A DNA stretch of 64,000 nucleotides. Source: Chryseobacterium phocaeense. GTDB taxonomy: Bacteria > Bacteroidota > Bacteroidia > Flavobacteriales > Weeksellaceae. Made by a program: the position numbers and the translations under genes. Numbering within the stretch: the first letter of the stretch is position 1; every line of letters begins with the position of its first letter. Shown one piece after another: positions 36,564 to 45,145 of the stretch. Location: positions 2,062,158 to 2,126,157 of the forward strand of contig NZ_LT827015.1 of NCBI RefSeq assembly GCF_900169075.1, written 5' to 3'. Under the pieces are notes generated by a model that worked only from the letters and a program-made list of their open reading frames with translations, was not told the DNA's origin and did no database searches.

Positions 36564-36610
36564 ATTATATTAGGTTTCGGCGGCCTCCGGCCGCCGAAAC
36601 CTAATATAAT
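36564..36610. repeat. Perfect 22-bp-arm palindrome
   Basis: Arms ATTATATTAGGTTTCGGCGG(CC) and (GG)CCGCCGAAACCTAATATAAT are exact inverted repeats with a 3-nt TCC loop. It lies between convergent genes. No T tract follows, so it is not a classic terminator, though an RNA hairpin this stable could still act as one. Confidence 0.8.
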
Positions 36611-36648
36611 AAACTTTAAGCTCAAAACCAGGAACTTTAAACCCTAAA

Positions 36649-38670
36649 CTATTTAAACCGCTTCTTAAAATTAAATTTCAGCCTATTCATCAGTCCCGGC
36701 TCGATAATATCAATTCCCAGCCCGAAATTGCTGTCTGCCACCTTATGATGATCTTCCCTGAACGCTTCAAACTGATCCTGGGGAACTTCCAGATTGACTA
36801 ACGGATTGTATTCTATGGTGACCGTAGCACCGTTCTTATTAATCTTTTTACGGCTTTTATAATCAAAATAAGGATTGCTGATGGTACTTTCCTGAACGGT
36901 ATATTTTTCTTCAGTATCGATCTTCTGGTCTGTATTCAGGCTGATTTCATACTTTTCACTGTCGAAATTATGCCAGAAAGGAAGATCTTTATGCATAAAA
37001 TCCCGGGCGCTTGCCTTGATCACATTCCTGTCAAAATACATCAGGAAACGGTTGTTTTGTGGATCAGTATAATATGGATTTTCTACGGTAGAGGAATATT
37101 GGATTTTAAATTCATTCAGTTTTTTATCATCGCTTATAATGTCAATCGAAGCATCTTTGAAAATATTCCTGACATCTGTTCCGTTCCTGTCATTGGAATA
37201 ATTCAGACCGTAAAAAAGGAAACTGTTCCAGCTATCTATAATCTCACGTTTGTTGGTATTTTTAAAATACCGTCTCATGGAATTGGCACGGTTGCCTTTA
37301 TATATTGTGGTCAGCTTCAGTCTTCCGGTGGTATTTTGAGCGTTGAATTCCACTTTTTCATCGATACAGTAATACGGGAATTTGTGTGATTTTCTTTCCT
37401 GCAGCACCTGATCTGGTTTTACTTCCAGATAATGCATAAAATAGATAAATCCGCGGTTTTCTATCAGTCCGAACTCATCTCGGATAGTGGCATCTATGAA
37501 ATATTCCTCTCCTTTATAACTGATTTTTACCACCACATGATTAAAACTCAGCAATGACGGAAGATAATATTTGATGTAATAATCCGTATGGAAATTAACC
37601 AGAACCACGGTGGAATCTACCCCGATATAATCTAAAATCACTTTCAGCAGAACGCATTTTGCTTTACAGTCACCCTGTTTATTCTCATAAGTAACAGAGG
37701 GTTCCTGCGGCTTGTGACCATTCATTTCATCTGCATTAAAAATATAGTAGATATGGTTCTGTACATATTCAATAGCAAACTGGAGCTTTTCCTCCTGCCC
37801 GTTCACAGCATCTAACTTTTCAGCGAGATCAGGAGCAAAATCTTTCAGCGTATACCGGCTGAAAATATCATCATAGATCGGGGCAATATAATTTGAAAGG
37901 TCTTTCCATTCTGCTTCCGTTGCAAAATCTATAAAAGGGAAAATTTCACGACCAGCATCTACCGGATTGATATAATTTTCTTCTTCTATCACAAATCTTT
38001 CTCCCTTTTTTAAACTGTGGGTACTCGGTTGCAGAACATTACCCTGTTCATCTCTGAAGAATGTTTTTTTGTAGGCAATAGTCTGGTCACGCTCATTGAT
38101 AAATGTAAATTTAAAACTTCCGTAGGCCCAGTAATTATCCGGACTCACCCAAACGTATTTTGAAAATTCCTTTCTCAGGAAATCCCGGTCGGTAAACGCT
38201 TTAAACCTTGAATCCTCCAGAATCAGTACATCATACAGCCTGAGGTCTTTAATGGTAATATTAATCTTTTTATTACTGCTCAGTATACCACCACTGCTTT
38301 GGCTTTCACTGTCCAGTACTTTAATTTTCGTATCCGGAATCTTATCAATCAGGACCCCGTCTCTCAGAACACTGATCCTGTGAATACTGTACACTTCATT
38401 TTCTTCCACAATAACATCTGAAACGGAAGCCCGTTCAAGGTTTCCCGGCTCATTCAGCGTATAAGCCATACAGACATATTCGCTGTTCTCTCTGTTGCTT
38501 GTATAATATTTTTTATCCAGGAAATAGCAGTAATCCTTTCCTTCGTCAATCTGTCTTCTTGAGAATTCAGAATCCTTAATTTTATCAATCAGCTCCTGAT
38601 CACTAATATTTCCTGCCCAGATTTCAGGTTTTTGAATTTTGTAATTTTCAAATTGAATTGAATTTTCCAT
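36649..38670 (-). CDS. DUF3857/transglutaminase-like protein
   Basis: 673 residues. No clear signal peptide from this ATG. The N-terminal half matches the DUF3857 layout; the centre is a transglutaminase-like core with Cys in QGDCKAKCVLLKVIL, His in FNHVVVKISYKGEE and Asp in YFIDATIRDEFG, the full catalytic triad. The C-terminal part is beta-rich (KLTTIYKGNRANSMRRYF). Proteins of this type are common in Bacteroidota and generally of unknown role. Stands alone; its start is divergent from the DUF4377 gene. Confidence 0.85.
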   Translation of the reverse strand: MENSIQFENYKIQKPEIWAGNISDQELIDKIKDSEFSRRQIDEGKDYCYFLDKKYYTSNRENSEYVCMAYTLNEPGNLERASVSDVIVEENEVYSIHRISVLRDGVLIDKIPDTKIKVLDSESQSSGGILSSNKKINITIKDLRLYDVLILEDSRFKAFTDRDFLRKEFSKYVWVSPDNYWAYGSFKFTFINERDQTIAYKKTFFRDEQGNVLQPSTHSLKKGERFVIEEENYINPVDAGREIFPFIDFATEAEWKDLSNYIAPIYDDIFSRYTLKDFAPDLAEKLDAVNGQEEKLQFAIEYVQNHIYYIFNADEMNGHKPQEPSVTYENKQGDCKAKCVLLKVILDYIGVDSTVVLVNFHTDYYIKYYLPSLLSFNHVVVKISYKGEEYFIDATIRDEFGLIENRGFIYFMHYLEVKPDQVLQERKSHKFPYYCIDEKVEFNAQNTTGRLKLTTIYKGNRANSMRRYFKNTNKREIIDSWNSFLFYGLNYSNDRNGTDVRNIFKDASIDIISDDKKLNEFKIQYSSTVENPYYTDPQNNRFLMYFDRNVIKASARDFMHKDLPFWHNFDSEKYEISLNTDQKIDTEEKYTVQESTISNPYFDYKSRKKINKNGATVTIEYNPLVNLEVPQDQFEAFREDHHKVADSNFGLGIDIIEPGLMNRLKFNFKKRFK

Positions 38671-38809
38671 ATGATATTTGGGTGTTTGTGCTCTTTGATT
38701 ATATTTTTACAGGCGCTCAAATTAAATAATTAAAAACTAAAAAACAATAGAAGAATTACGGTAAAAACTTCGGCACAGTAATTGCGAACTAAGCTTTAAA
38801 ATAAAGTTT

Positions 38810-39157
38810 ATGAAAATTATAGCAACAATTCTAAAAGGAGCTGTTCCTGCAGTAGCACTATTTGCAATGACCCAATGTACCACAACGGCCAATACTGCCG
38901 GAGCGGATGAAAAAACGTTCATCGTAGGACCTGAAACTGCAGACTGTACCGGCGTAGCCCCTATGAAATGTCTGCAGGTAAAAGAAAAAGCTTCAGAAAA
39001 CTGGACAAACTTCTACACAAACATTGAAGGATTTACCTATGAACCGGGATATGAATATGTTCTGAAAGTAAAAACAGAAAAAATTGCCAATCCTCCGGCT
39101 GACGGGTCTTCCATCAAATACACCCTGATTAAAGAGGTTTCCAAAACCAAAAAATAA
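38810..39157 (+). CDS. DUF4377-type lipoprotein
   Basis: 115 residues. Hydrophobic leader ending FAMTQC makes Cys23 a lipoprotein site. The mature part matches the DUF4377 pattern: FIVGPETADCTGVAPMKCLQ, then ENWTNFYTNIEGFTYEPGY and the VLKVKTEKIANPPADGSSIK strand. Members occur alone or next to META domains; function is unknown. A terminator follows. Confidence 0.85.
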   Translation: MKIIATILKGAVPAVALFAMTQCTTTANTAGADEKTFIVGPETADCTGVAPMKCLQVKEKASENWTNFYTNIEGFTYEPGYEYVLKVKTEKIANPPADGSSIKYTLIKEVSKTKK

Positions 39158-39162
39158 AAACC

Positions 39163-39192
39163 AAGCTCCTGAATTTCCGGGAGCTTTTTTAT
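39163..39192 (+). terminator. Terminator of the DUF4377 gene
   Basis: AAGCTCC and GGAGCTT arms with a TGAATTTCCG-type loop, followed by T6, begin 6 bp past the stop. Confidence 0.8.
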
Positions 39193-39314
39193 ACCCTATT
39201 CCGGGCTGTACAGCTTTACAGAAACTTCTTTTAACAACTTAAAAAAAACTTTTTACTCACAATCTTCAGAATTAATTCCTCAAGCATTCATAAAATCATA
39301 TTATTTTTTTAAAT

Positions 39315-39346
39315 TGCAACTAAATTGCATTAGTAACAAAGTTGCA
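39315..39346 (+). promoter_or_regulatory. Two tandem Fur-type operators before the lanthipeptide biosynthesis operon
   Basis: Site 1 at 39315-39329 is TGCAACT-A-AATTGCA (outer 5-bp arms perfect). Site 2 at 39332-39346 is AGTAACA-A-AGTTGCA, with one intact half and identical centre. Both have the 7-1-7 geometry of Fur-family boxes. They end 49 bp before the exporter ATG. The same 15-bp element occurs at 48843, 53971, 54009, 54814 and 54852. Confidence 0.75.
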
Positions 39347-39394
39347 TTTTTAAAATTTATGGTTAACATCGAAATCTACGTTGCGTGATTGCCC

Positions 39395-41614
39395 ATGGAG
39401 AATAAAATACTGAGAAAAATTAGCCGTTTCTTCACAAGAAAACAATATCCTTTTTTCCGCCAGCTGGATACCATGGATTGCGGGCCCACCTGTCTGAAGA
39501 TGCTCGCAGCATTCTACGGAAGGCAATTATCCCTGAATCATCTGCGTGAACTCTGTGATGTGCACAGTCAGGGAACTTCTGTATCGGGTTTAACCCATGC
39601 TTCTGAAAATCTTGGTTTTAAAACCCTGGCTGCAGAATTAAGCCTTGAGGTATTATTAGAAAAAGCCCCGCTACCGTGTATCCTTCACTGGGATCACAAT
39701 CACTTTGTTGTATTATGGAATCTAAGCGGGACACATGCTTATGTCGGAAATCCTGCGCTGGGAAAGAATATGCGGTATACGATTCAGGATTTTAAGGAAC
39801 ACTGGAATGTACCCGGGCAGGAAGGTAAAGGTATAGCCCTCTTTGTGGAGCCTACGGAGGCTTTTAACCATATTCAGGATCAGCCGGATCCACCTGTCAG
39901 TCTAATTTCTTTGCTAAAACGGATAGACGACCGCAGGAATATTACGCTTGTCATTGCAGCGCTTCTGGCCGCTACCCTTCTCACATTGGCCATTCCCCTG
40001 TTAACACAGGCAGTTGTTGATCAGGCGGTTTCCAGAAAAGACATCGGACTTCTTTCCATTATCTGTGCAGGACAGCTTGTGCTCTTTAGCGGAAGAATTT
40101 TAACTGATTTTTTTCGCAGCCGGATTCTTTTTAAACTGGGAATGAATATCAGTATAAAACTGATCTATGAATTTGTAGACAAGCTTATGCAGCTGAAACT
40201 TTCCTTCTTTGATTACAGGAGCAGCGGAGACAATCTTCAAAGAATCTACGACAACCAACGGGTAGAGGAATTTCTTACGAAAAACTGTGTAAGCGCCGGA
40301 CTTTCCGTTATTATTCTTATGGTCAACGGCGGATTGCTGTGTTATTATAACTGGAAGCTTTTTATCCTGTTTCTGGCCGCCAGTACCATCAGTGTACTCT
40401 GGACCAATCTTTTTGAGGAAAAAAGAAGACGCCTCGACCAGCGTACCTTCAGCCTGCTGGCCAATGCCCAACGCCATCAGATAGAAACATTCGAAGCCAT
40501 GACCGAAATAAGGCTGACCGGTGCTGAACAGGAAAAAAACCAGCTGTGGAAAACCATGCAGGAGGAAACCTACCAGGTGAAAATGGAAAACCTGAAACTG
40601 GATCAGCGGATACAGGGCGTTGCTCTTTTTATCAACGAAACCACAGGGGTATTAACGACTTTTCTAACCGCATCTCTCGTGATCAACGGAAACCTGACCC
40701 TTGGCGCAATGCTTGCCATCACGTATATGTATGGTGCTCTGAACGGAACAGTCAACCAGTTATCAGACTTCATCCGTTCCATGCAGACCGCAAAATTCAG
40801 CCTGCAGCGCATCTCCGAAGTGGAAGTGGAAGAAACAGAAGATGCACACGCAACGCTGGCATTACCAAAAGGAAACTCCGGTTCCATCGAACTGGCAGAT
40901 GTGAGTTTCCGCTATGGAAAATTATCATCTGATGTTCTAAAGCACATATCACTGACCATTCCCGCCGGAAAAGTGACGGCTATTGTAGGTATGAGCGGAA
41001 GCGGAAAAACCACCCTTTTGAAACTGCTGCTTAAATTCTTCCATCCCACACAGGGAACCATCACGTTCTGCGGACAGGATCTGAAGCTGATCAATGCCAA
41101 AAGCCTTCGCAGACAATGTGGAGCGGTCATGCAGGATTCTTTCCTATTTACCGATACCATAGCCGGAAATATCTGGGTAGGAAGCCTGGAAAAAGATCTT
41201 AACAGGGTAAGAAATGCCTGTAAAATGGTCAATATGCAGGATTTTATTGAAAGCCTCCCCTTTTCCTATGATACCCAGATTGGCAGTGAAGGAACCGGCC
41301 TCAGCGAAGGCCAGAAACAGCGTCTTCTCATTGCAAGGCTCATCTACCGTGAACCTGATTACATATTTCTGGATGAAGCCACCAATTCCCTGGATGCTCA
41401 TAATGAAAAACTGATCGTAGAAAACCTGAACCGTTTTTTCCTGGGCAGAACGGTCGTTATCGTGGCGCACCGTCTGAGTACCGTAGTGCATGCTGACAAC
41501 ATTATAGTCCTGGACAAAGGAAATATTGTTGAACAGGGTAATCATGAATCTCTGACAAAATCAAAAGGAGCCTATTATCATTTAGTTAAAAATCAACTTG
41601 AACTTGGAAAATAA
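39395..41614 (+). CDS. Peptidase-containing ABC exporter for a lanthipeptide (LanT-type)
   Basis: About 739 residues from ATG 39395; a TTG two codons earlier is less likely. Domains: C39 peptidase (residues about 15-140; Cys in LDTMDCGPTCLKMLAAFYG, His in HWDHNHFVVLW), six-helix ABC transmembrane domain, and nucleotide-binding domain with Walker A GMSGSGKTT, signature LSEGQKQR and Walker B IFLDEAT. Role: cut the precursor after its Gly-Gly leader and export it. The usual catalytic Asp of the peptidase (D-P-A) is Asn in YVGNPALGKN. First gene of an operon; the LanB gene starts 11 bp after its stop. Controlled by the operators at 39315-39346. Confidence 0.93.
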   Translation: MENKILRKISRFFTRKQYPFFRQLDTMDCGPTCLKMLAAFYGRQLSLNHLRELCDVHSQGTSVSGLTHASENLGFKTLAAELSLEVLLEKAPLPCILHWDHNHFVVLWNLSGTHAYVGNPALGKNMRYTIQDFKEHWNVPGQEGKGIALFVEPTEAFNHIQDQPDPPVSLISLLKRIDDRRNITLVIAALLAATLLTLAIPLLTQAVVDQAVSRKDIGLLSIICAGQLVLFSGRILTDFFRSRILFKLGMNISIKLIYEFVDKLMQLKLSFFDYRSSGDNLQRIYDNQRVEEFLTKNCVSAGLSVIILMVNGGLLCYYNWKLFILFLAASTISVLWTNLFEEKRRRLDQRTFSLLANAQRHQIETFEAMTEIRLTGAEQEKNQLWKTMQEETYQVKMENLKLDQRIQGVALFINETTGVLTTFLTASLVINGNLTLGAMLAITYMYGALNGTVNQLSDFIRSMQTAKFSLQRISEVEVEETEDAHATLALPKGNSGSIELADVSFRYGKLSSDVLKHISLTIPAGKVTAIVGMSGSGKTTLLKLLLKFFHPTQGTITFCGQDLKLINAKSLRRQCGAVMQDSFLFTDTIAGNIWVGSLEKDLNRVRNACKMVNMQDFIESLPFSYDTQIGSEGTGLSEGQKQRLLIARLIYREPDYIFLDEATNSLDAHNEKLIVENLNRFFLGRTVVIVAHRLSTVVHADNIIVLDKGNIVEQGNHESLTKSKGAYYHLVKNQLELGK

Positions 41615-41625
41615 ACTTTGGAACA

Positions 41626-44274
41626 ATGAACCTGAATATCTTACCCTATATTTTCACCCGGTATGCAGCTTTACCCGTAAAGAGCTTACAAAAATTATCT
41701 TATTCAAACATTGAAGATCAATTAAATCAATGGGAAACTATGACGGAATATGTTCAATCCTGCAATGAAAAGCTGTGTGATCAATTGTACACTTTGATAC
41801 AGCAATCTTCCGATGATCAGGAAAGAAAACTTCTGCTGAATCTGAAGCGGTCGGTATTTAACAAACGGCAGAATGCAAGGGACTTAGCGGAAAAGATTCC
41901 TTCTGAGACGTTTGATTCCATTAAAAATTCATGGAACGAATGGCTGAATGCAGACCAAAAATATAAAGAGTTTGAGCAGCTTTGGGAAAAGGATTTCCAT
42001 AACCGGTTATGGTCGCACAGAAAAAATATTCAGGAGCTGGCCGGAGAGTATCCTTTTAAAAACGGAGTTCTTTTGTCCAGCAAAGATCTCTATGAACAGC
42101 TTGAAAATTTCAGGGATGCTGATGTACAGTCGTTGAGCAAAGACCAGGAACGCATGGAATTCAGTGTCCTGCGCTATCTTACCCGGATGGCTTATAAAAC
42201 CTCTCCTTTCAGCAGTTTCACCTATTTAGGGCTTACCGAAATAACCTCTGAAACGAGCCCAAAGGTTCATGATCCTGACACTCCAAACTGCAACATACGA
42301 CTGAATAATAAGCTTCTGAAACGCATAAAAAAACTCATGGAAAGACATCCGGATCTGCAGGGCTTATTGTTTGTGAACACCAACAGCAGCATCCTGGAAA
42401 CAGATAACCGTTTTAGTTTTCTCATGAACTGTGCCAATATTGAGGTCTTCCAGGAAATTCAGGCAGGAGGTGTGAACCGGTATATCAAAGAGCTTATCCA
42501 TGATGCTCAGGAGAATATTTCGCTGATATCACTTATTGAGCAGCTTTCAACACAAATTGAAGCGGATTTTTCGGAACTGAAACATTATGTTTTAAAACTG
42601 GTGGATTCAGGATTTCTGGAACTGACATTAGAATGTTCCGAGATCGATCCGGATTGGGACCGTCATCTTTTATCTTTCCTGGCCGGACACAAAAACGGCA
42701 ATAAAGCTGCAGAACAGCTCTGGCAGCTTGTTTCGAATCTCCGGGAAGCTAAAAATGCATTTGGAACGGCAGGAATAGCCCAACGGGAAATTCTTTTAAA
42801 GGAAAGCTCATCCCTGTTTGACCGGACTATTTCAGACCTTGAAAATCAGGCCGGAATCATTAAGCTTCCCAAAGATGAAATCCAGAATGTACTGGACTAC
42901 ATCCTCAATAAATACAGAAACGGAGAAGGTTTTGAAAAACTGCCTTACATTCCCGTTGATTACCGCCAGGAAGGATTTATCTACGAAGATACCTACACCA
43001 ACCAGATCAGTACCATCGATGAGAACACAGTGAACGGATTAGGACAACTATTATCAGATCTCTGCAACCGTTTATCTGCTTTTGATATACGTGCCGGGGG
43101 AAAAAACAGCGTCAAAAACTTTTTTACCACTACATACAGCAAGGATCAGCTGGTTCCTCTTATCACTTTCTACCATGAATATTACCGTTATAAAAATAAA
43201 TCCGATCTGGAAAATGAGCAGATTCAGGAAAATGTATGGTCAGATCTGTTCTGGAAAGACCTTCAACAGGAAGAACATCCGCTTGGTGAGATAAGGATTC
43301 GAATGAAGCATTTAAATGGTCTTCCCTCTTCAAATCAATCATGTCCGGCATGTTCTGCTTTTCTCCAGCTTTTTGACCAGTCATCTGTTACCGGAACAAA
43401 AGCCGTCGTGAATGGACTGATGCAGGGAATGGGCAAGATGAGCGGCAGGTTTCTTCACCTGTTTGATCCTGAAATCTCTGAAATACACCGGGAATATAAT
43501 AAACGCTTGTTTCCTGACCATCTGCTTCTGGAATTGAATGATGATTCCAGCTTTAATGCCAATATTCATCCGCCTTTACTGGATTATGAAGTGAAAATGC
43601 CGGCATCCAATACCCAAATGAAAAGATCCCAGCAGATCCCTTTGGAACGGATATCCGTTGCTTATAACGCTGATCAGGATAAGGTTTATTTGATAGATAC
43701 TGTCCTGAAAAAAGAAATCTATGCTTTTGACCTCTGCCTGGAAACCATTACCAACAGATCAAATCTTTATCAGCTGATGTCCCTGTTCAACCCCTGCACG
43801 TATGTCAGTTATCACCCTTTGATACAGGTTATCGACCGTAATTACGCTAAAGAATTAAGCCATGAAGCCATCCGGATGTTCCCAAGAATTATTTTTGAAG
43901 AAAAGCTGATCCTCCGCCGAAAAGGCTGGCTGATTGATCTCCAGGCCATTCCCCGCCAATCTAAAGAGGAAAACAGCAGTATTTATTTTCTTCGTTTCCA
44001 TCAGTGGCTGGCAAAAATTGATTTATCTACTTCAGTCTTTCTTTATCTGCAATCGTCTTATATTCCTGAAGATTCTTCCGCGGATAAAACTGCCGGAACC
44101 CGTGACGATTATAAGCCTCAGTATATTGATTTTAAGCAGCCTTTGTTATTTAACCTTTTCATTAAGCTGCTGAACCGGGCCGGATCCTTTATTTATACAG
44201 AAGAAGCTTTACCTTCCGTTGATCATGATCAAGAAAGAGTGGCAGAACACCTGATCCAATGGTATAATTTCTAA
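41626..44274 (+). CDS. Lanthipeptide dehydratase, glutamylation part (LanB N-terminal)
   Basis: 882 residues, a stand-alone Lant_dehydr_N protein. Role: tRNA-dependent glutamylation of Ser and Thr in the precursor, the first half of dehydration. Evidence: N-terminus PYIFTRYAALPVKSLQ resembles the family's RtPllP start; YLTRMAYKTSPFSSFTYLGL replaces the RaatRPTPFGLFAG signature; a long helical middle and a C-terminal PLERISVAYNADQDKVYLID beta region. The elimination domain is encoded by the next gene, 4 bp downstream, so the dehydratase is split, as known for pinensin- and thiopeptide-type systems. Confidence 0.88.
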   Translation: MNLNILPYIFTRYAALPVKSLQKLSYSNIEDQLNQWETMTEYVQSCNEKLCDQLYTLIQQSSDDQERKLLLNLKRSVFNKRQNARDLAEKIPSETFDSIKNSWNEWLNADQKYKEFEQLWEKDFHNRLWSHRKNIQELAGEYPFKNGVLLSSKDLYEQLENFRDADVQSLSKDQERMEFSVLRYLTRMAYKTSPFSSFTYLGLTEITSETSPKVHDPDTPNCNIRLNNKLLKRIKKLMERHPDLQGLLFVNTNSSILETDNRFSFLMNCANIEVFQEIQAGGVNRYIKELIHDAQENISLISLIEQLSTQIEADFSELKHYVLKLVDSGFLELTLECSEIDPDWDRHLLSFLAGHKNGNKAAEQLWQLVSNLREAKNAFGTAGIAQREILLKESSSLFDRTISDLENQAGIIKLPKDEIQNVLDYILNKYRNGEGFEKLPYIPVDYRQEGFIYEDTYTNQISTIDENTVNGLGQLLSDLCNRLSAFDIRAGGKNSVKNFFTTTYSKDQLVPLITFYHEYYRYKNKSDLENEQIQENVWSDLFWKDLQQEEHPLGEIRIRMKHLNGLPSSNQSCPACSAFLQLFDQSSVTGTKAVVNGLMQGMGKMSGRFLHLFDPEISEIHREYNKRLFPDHLLLELNDDSSFNANIHPPLLDYEVKMPASNTQMKRSQQIPLERISVAYNADQDKVYLIDTVLKKEIYAFDLCLETITNRSNLYQLMSLFNPCTYVSYHPLIQVIDRNYAKELSHEAIRMFPRIIFEEKLILRRKGWLIDLQAIPRQSKEENSSIYFLRFHQWLAKIDLSTSVFLYLQSSYIPEDSSADKTAGTRDDYKPQYIDFKQPLLFNLFIKLLNRAGSFIYTEEALPSVDHDQERVAEHLIQWYNF

Positions 44275-44278
44275 CCTT

Positions 44279-45145
44279 ATGGAAAAAATCTGGAAAACTT
44301 ACTATCTGTTTCACGAAAATCATGCAGACCCTGTACTGACTGGAGTTGTACATCCATTGATCCAAAATATTGAGAAAAAGCTGGAAAGAGAAGTCAAATT
44401 CTTCTTTATCCGTTATTTTGAAGGCGGTTATCACATCCGGCTGCGGCTGCTTCTGAATGCTGAGGAATGTATTATTTTCCTTTCTTTGCTGAAAGAGCAA
44501 ATCTCAGTTTATGAGGAGCTCAGCAAAAGCAGTTTGGTATTAAAGGAAGCTCAATACATCCCGGAAACAGACCGTTACGGTAATACGGAAACGATTACTT
44601 ATGCCGAAGACCAGTTTTATGCATCATCCCGTTTTATTCTGCATCATCTGGTTGAAAACAGCCCGTTATCAGCTTCTGAACGGTATCTTTTTGCTTTGAA
44701 AACGCATCTTGCTTTTTTTAAAGGCATGGAATTGTCTCAAAACCATATTCTGCAGCTGTGCGACCAGTTCGTGCAAAGCTGGCTTCCGGTACCGTTTTCA
44801 GAGAATCCCGATGAACAGGAACAAAACAGGAAAGATGTATTGGATGCTTTTCAAAATCAGTTTAATGCCTATCAGACCTTATTGGCTGAAAATCTTACAG
44901 AATTCTGGAATTCAACAGAGATGAGTGAAGATTTCTATTTGCAGCAATTTCTCACTTCAAACAGGAATGTTTTTGCAAACTATTCTCAATCCCGGCTGCC
45001 TCCTGAAGCCTTAGACGAAGCTTTACTCAGTTGTATCCATATGGCGAATAACCGTTTGGGAATAGTGAATGCCGAAGAATCCTATATCCTTTTTCTCATC
45101 ATGCGTATCATTCCTTTAATCAAAAACTATGGCGACAAATCCTGA
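44279..45145 (+). CDS. Lanthipeptide dehydratase, elimination part (SpaB_C/thiopeptide-type)
   Basis: 288 residues. The start IWKTYYLFHENHADPVL and the motif VKFFFIRYFEGGYHIRLRLLL are those of the SpaB_C / 'thiopeptide-type bacteriocin biosynthesis' domain, which eliminates glutamate from glutamyl-Ser/Thr to give dehydroamino acids. It lies 4 bp after the glutamylation gene and overlaps the LanC gene by 17 bp, which argues for translational coupling and a complex of the three. Confidence 0.9.
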   Translation: MEKIWKTYYLFHENHADPVLTGVVHPLIQNIEKKLEREVKFFFIRYFEGGYHIRLRLLLNAEECIIFLSLLKEQISVYEELSKSSLVLKEAQYIPETDRYGNTETITYAEDQFYASSRFILHHLVENSPLSASERYLFALKTHLAFFKGMELSQNHILQLCDQFVQSWLPVPFSENPDEQEQNRKDVLDAFQNQFNAYQTLLAENLTEFWNSTEMSEDFYLQQFLTSNRNVFANYSQSRLPPEALDEALLSCIHMANNRLGIVNAEESYILFLIMRIIPLIKNYGDKS

